From contig NZ_LR701479.1 in assembly GCF_902498745.1 (NCBI RefSeq), positions 1,881,663-1,945,662 on the forward strand: DNA of 64,000 nucleotides. The letters are read 5' to 3'. This stretch comes from Erythrobacter sp. EC-HK427. Lineage in GTDB: Bacteria > Pseudomonadota > Alphaproteobacteria > Sphingomonadales > Sphingomonadaceae. The notes beneath the pieces are model-generated. The model was given only the letters and a program-made list of their open reading frames with translations, was not told the origin of the DNA and did not search any database. A program made the translations under genes and the position numbers. Of the stretch, positions 61,641-64,000 are shown one piece after another (position 1 is the first letter of the stretch; every line of letters starts with the position of its first letter).

Positions 61641-62807
61641 ATGGATATGAGTTTGAACGAACTGCACCGCCACGTTGAAGCTGCCACTGCACTGGCGAAA
61701 GCGCGCGACAATGCGCCGCTGGAGCTCGCCATCGTGCTGCCCACGCTCAACGAGAAGGAAAATATCGCCCCGATGGTCGCGCGGCTCGAAGAGGCGCTGG
61801 GCCCCTCCGGCTGGGAAGCGGTGTTCGTGGACGACAATTCGCGCGATGGCACCGCCGAGGAAGCGCGCCGTATCGGCCGCACCGACAGCCGCATCCGCGT
61901 GATCCAGCGCATCGGCCGCCGCGGCCTTGCCAGCGCCGCTATCGAGGGAATGTGTGCAACCGCCGCGCCTTACGTCGCGGTGATGGATGCCGACCACCAG
62001 CATGACCCGAAGCTGCTCGTGCAAATGCTCGAGAGCGTAAAATCGGGCGAATATGATCTCGCCTATGCCAGCCGTTTCGCGGTCGGCGGCAATGCCGACG
62101 GGCTGTCTTCCAAAGGGCGCGAAAGCGGCTCCAAAATCGCTAACGCCTTGGCGCGTAAGCTGACCGGCACCGAGCTGACCGACGCGATGAGCGGGTTCTT
62201 CCTGCTGCGCACCGAGCAACTGCGTAAACAGGCTGAAAACCTTTCGGGCATAGGGTTCAAGATCATGCTCGACATTCTCGCGACCGCCGAGCCGCGCCTT
62301 AGAGTAAAGGAATTCCCGTTGAAATTCGCAGAACGCCTCGCTGGCGAATCCAAGCTCGATCACGGCGTGGTGCTCGATTTCGTGGGCGGTCTGGTCGAAC
62401 GCTATTTCGGCCGCTGGATCCCGACGCGCTTCGTGCTGTTCGGCATGGTCGGCGGGCTGGGCGTGTTCGTCCATATGGCGGTGCTGGCGGCGATTTACTG
62501 GCCGGACAGCGTGGGCTTCGGCCTCGCGCAGGCCATTGCCACGATGGTGGCGATGACGTTCAACTTCTGGCTGAACAACCTGCTGACCTATCGCGATAAA
62601 AAGATCGAAGGCGCGGACGGCTTCTTCTGGGGCTGGCTGAAATTCTGCGGCGCGTGCTCGGTTGGCGCGTTTGCCAATGTCGCGGTTGCGATGGTGCTTG
62701 AAGACCAGGGCGTACTCTGGTGGGTGGCGGCGCTGGTCGGCGTGGTGATCGCGAGCGTGTGGAACTATGCGCTGTCGAGCAAGTTTGTGTGGGGGCGGTT
62801 TAGGTAG
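61641..62807 (+). CDS. GT2 polyprenyl-phosphate glycosyltransferase fused to GtrA domain
   Basis: A 388-residue protein. N-terminal GT-A domain (about 25-250) with AIVLPTLNEKENI, the acidic VFVDDNSRDGTAEEA and the metal site MDADHQHDP, typical of dolichyl/polyprenyl-phosphate mannose synthases. The C-terminal part (about 258-388) is a four-helix GtrA-like membrane domain (FVLFGMVGGLGVFVHMAVLA onward). Such enzymes put a sugar on polyprenyl phosphate, and the GT39 mannosyltransferase at the right edge could use the product; this pairing is inference. Confidence 0.93.
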   Translation: MDMSLNELHRHVEAATALAKARDNAPLELAIVLPTLNEKENIAPMVARLEEALGPSGWEAVFVDDNSRDGTAEEARRIGRTDSRIRVIQRIGRRGLASAAIEGMCATAAPYVAVMDADHQHDPKLLVQMLESVKSGEYDLAYASRFAVGGNADGLSSKGRESGSKIANALARKLTGTELTDAMSGFFLLRTEQLRKQAENLSGIGFKIMLDILATAEPRLRVKEFPLKFAERLAGESKLDHGVVLDFVGGLVERYFGRWIPTRFVLFGMVGGLGVFVHMAVLAAIYWPDSVGFGLAQAIATMVAMTFNFWLNNLLTYRDKKIEGADGFFWGWLKFCGACSVGAFANVAVAMVLEDQGVLWWVAALVGVVIASVWNYALSSKFVWGRFR

Positions 62808-62842
62808 TCTGACGCACCACGGGCCAATCCCCCAAACCCGCT

Positions 62843-62912
62843 CGTCCTGAGCTTGTCGAAGGACGAAATCGCTCCCGCTGCAAATTCGTGCTTCGGCAGG
62901 CTTAGCACGAAC
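62843..62912. repeat. REP-like doublet, inverted
   Basis: Two imperfect palindromes of about 25 bases: CGTCCTGAGCTTGTCGAAGG at 62843-62866 and, in inverse orientation, the related 62887-62912 (reverse complement CGTGCTAAGCCTGCCGAAGC). Each forms a stem-loop. The pair has the layout of a REPIN/BIME and lies between the two convergent glycosyltransferase-region genes. Confidence 0.7.
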
Positions 62913-62916
62913 GGGA

Positions 62917-63198
62917 TCAGGAAGATTGCTGATTTCGTTCGAACTTCCAGCTTCGATCCAAGGCCGGCTTACCATCAATCATTATTGTTCGGTCGTCCAT
63001 CTCTCCATTTGGCCACACTGTAAGATCACCATTAGGATCATAGTCGGTCTCGAGAGCGGGTAGTCCGGCCTTCGGTGTCCAAACAAAAGAGAGCACCTCG
63101 CCGGGTTTTAACTCGAAGCAATGAGGCCATGGTTCGATTGCGACGTAAGCTAGCCTTTCACCACGGTTTGCGATCCTGTGCTCGATAGGCTCTATCAC
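62917..63198 (-). CDS. Hypothetical protein coupled to GT39 gene
   Basis: A 93-residue soluble protein. The GTG at 63198 overlaps the TGA of the upstream GT39 gene (GTGA), the best reason for this start; an in-frame start at 63225 also exists. Begins VIEPIEHRIANRGERLAYVAIEPWPH. The core (LKPGEVLSFVWTPKAG, LTVWPNG) looks like a small beta-sandwich. Base composition is less GC-rich than in neighbours. Function unknown. Confidence 0.65.
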   Translation of the reverse strand: MIEPIEHRIANRGERLAYVAIEPWPHCFELKPGEVLSFVWTPKAGLPALETDYDPNGDLTVWPNGEMDDRTIMIDGKPALDRSWKFERNQQSS

Positions 63199-64000
63199 CG
63201 CCACCCCTCCGTCCAGGCCCACCACAGGAACGCCTGCTCATTGCTCAGCTCTGCTGCGGTCAGGATCGGGAACCAGTACACGAAAAACCCCGCCGCGCCG
63301 AGGATCAGCGCCCATGGCACCAGCCGCTCGCCTCGCTGCCACAGCCATTCCACCGCCAGCGCCAGCGCCGCGGAAACGAACATTCCCGGCAGGAAATAGT
63401 GGAAGTAGAATTGCGACGCCTTGGGCGCGACCAGCCACAGGGCGAGGCTCGCCACATACATCAGCACCAGCGCAATCGCATCGCGGCGGCCGTGTTGCCA
63501 GCCCGCCCACACGCACCAGCCCAGTGCCAGCACGCCGAACCACATCGTCACCGGATTGCCGATCAGCATCACCCCGCGCTGCGCCCCGTCGATCGGCTCG
63601 TACAGATACCAGACGACCCGCGCATTCGCGACCCATTGCCACCACACGCTCTCGTACGGGTGCGGCTCCAGCACCTGCTTTTGCAGCTCGAGCATGGACT
63701 GGTGGAGGTCGATCAGGCCGGTCGGGTTGCCGGAATGCACATCCCAGAACAGGAACGGCCAATAGGTGGCGCCATAGACCGCAAGCGGCAGCACGCCGAG
63801 CCAGATGCCTGCCTCCCACAGCGAAATCCCCGCCACCGGCCAGCCGCGCCGCGAGGTGAGGAAGCGCCGCCTGCCCGAAGCCAGCCGCGCGGCGAAGAAG
63901 GCGAGGCCGGGTAGCACCGCGAGCGGTATCGCGTTCCACTTGCTCGCCATCGCGCAGCCCAACGCCATGCCGCACACGACCAGCCGCCAGCGCCCCGTCT
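63195..64000 (-). CDS. GT39 dolichyl-phosphate-mannose-protein mannosyltransferase family (partial)
   Basis: The C-terminal part of a polytopic membrane glycosyltransferase; the N-terminus lies beyond the window edge. Typical PMT-like segments: YWPFLFWDVHSGN, LIDLHQSMLELQKQVLEPHPY, WWQWVANARVVWYLYEPIDGAQRGVMLIGNP. At least five TM segments follow. It ends in the start of the small hypothetical gene. It uses a polyprenyl-phosphate sugar as donor in known relatives; the acceptor here is unknown. Confidence 0.88.
   Translation of the reverse strand, partial: TGRWRLVVCGMALGCAMASKWNAIPLAVLPGLAFFAARLASGRRRFLTSRRGWPVAGISLWEAGIWLGVLPLAVYGATYWPFLFWDVHSGNPTGLIDLHQSMLELQKQVLEPHPYESVWWQWVANARVVWYLYEPIDGAQRGVMLIGNPVTMWFGVLALGWCVWAGWQHGRRDAIALVLMYVASLALWLVAPKASQFYFHYFLPGMFVSAALALAVEWLWQRGERLVPWALILGAAGFFVYWFPILTAAELSNEQAFLWWAWTEGWR

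Overview
The window is high-GC, densely packed chromosomal DNA from an alphaproteobacterium, most likely of the order Sphingomonadales (Erythrobacteraceae/Sphingomonadaceae-like). This is inferred from the MucR/Ros-type regulator, the class II DAHP synthase, the TIGR02281-type membrane aspartic protease, the ybeY-phoH-corC block, and the dciA - DsbA-like - DsbA-like - smc run divergent from mutY. No rRNA, IS transposase, integrase or CRISPR array was seen. One tRNA, tRNA-Gln(UUG), is present.

Layout. 1-6.9 kb: smc, two periplasmic DsbA-like proteins and dciA on the minus strand, divergent from mutY. 7-11.9 kb: a Tat-exported serine hydrolase, nudC, a FrnE-like DsbA protein and small exported or DUF proteins. 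12-17.3 kb: mgtE, a cyclophilin coupled to a lipase-like lipoprotein, a LysR regulator and corC. 17.3-21.4 kb: ybeY, phoH and miaB; a 361-bp GIY-YIG nuclease element bounded by 30-bp inverted repeats sits between ybeY and phoH. 21.5-26.2 kb: plsC, a Fur-family regulator, mucR, rimI-tsaB, a nitroreductase and a NifU-domain protein. 26.3-34.5 kb (plus strand): an M16 peptidase, class II DAHP synthase, a two-gene unit pairing an unknown two-TM protein with a divergent HAL/PAL-type lyase, and a retropepsin-like protease.

34.5-51.6 kb is the most unusual part. Twelve closely packed minus-strand genes follow a PspF-like sigma-54 activator with no sensor domain. A good -24/-12 promoter and a cluster of repeated upstream sites lie between activator and operon. 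The operon encodes a DUF3467 protein, a 1304-residue protein carrying both a T7-lysozyme-like amidase domain and a papain/C39-like domain, four paralogous 365-474-residue proteins, two proteins sharing a C-terminal domain, a Trypco2-like/HhH/TIG-like protein, an 84-residue protein, an S8 subtilase without a signal peptide, and a protein faintly like aromatic prenyltransferases. I know of no described system with this composition. It looks like a cytoplasmic multi-subunit assembly with built-in peptidases, switched on by sigma-54; its function is unknown.

52-64 kb is mostly housekeeping: tRNA-Gln, yghU, trhO, a glutaredoxin/GST-like protein, ilvE, a WapI-like orphan immunity protein, a mini-gene with an 18-codon ORF, two related lipoproteins, a TlyA-type rRNA methyltransferase, tspO, ubiK, recO, leuB, a GT2-GtrA glycosyltransferase, and a GT39 mannosyltransferase that runs off the right edge. 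Several palindromic repeat families (REP-like doublet, 27-bp perfect inverted repeat, G-rich hairpin) lie in the intergenic gaps.
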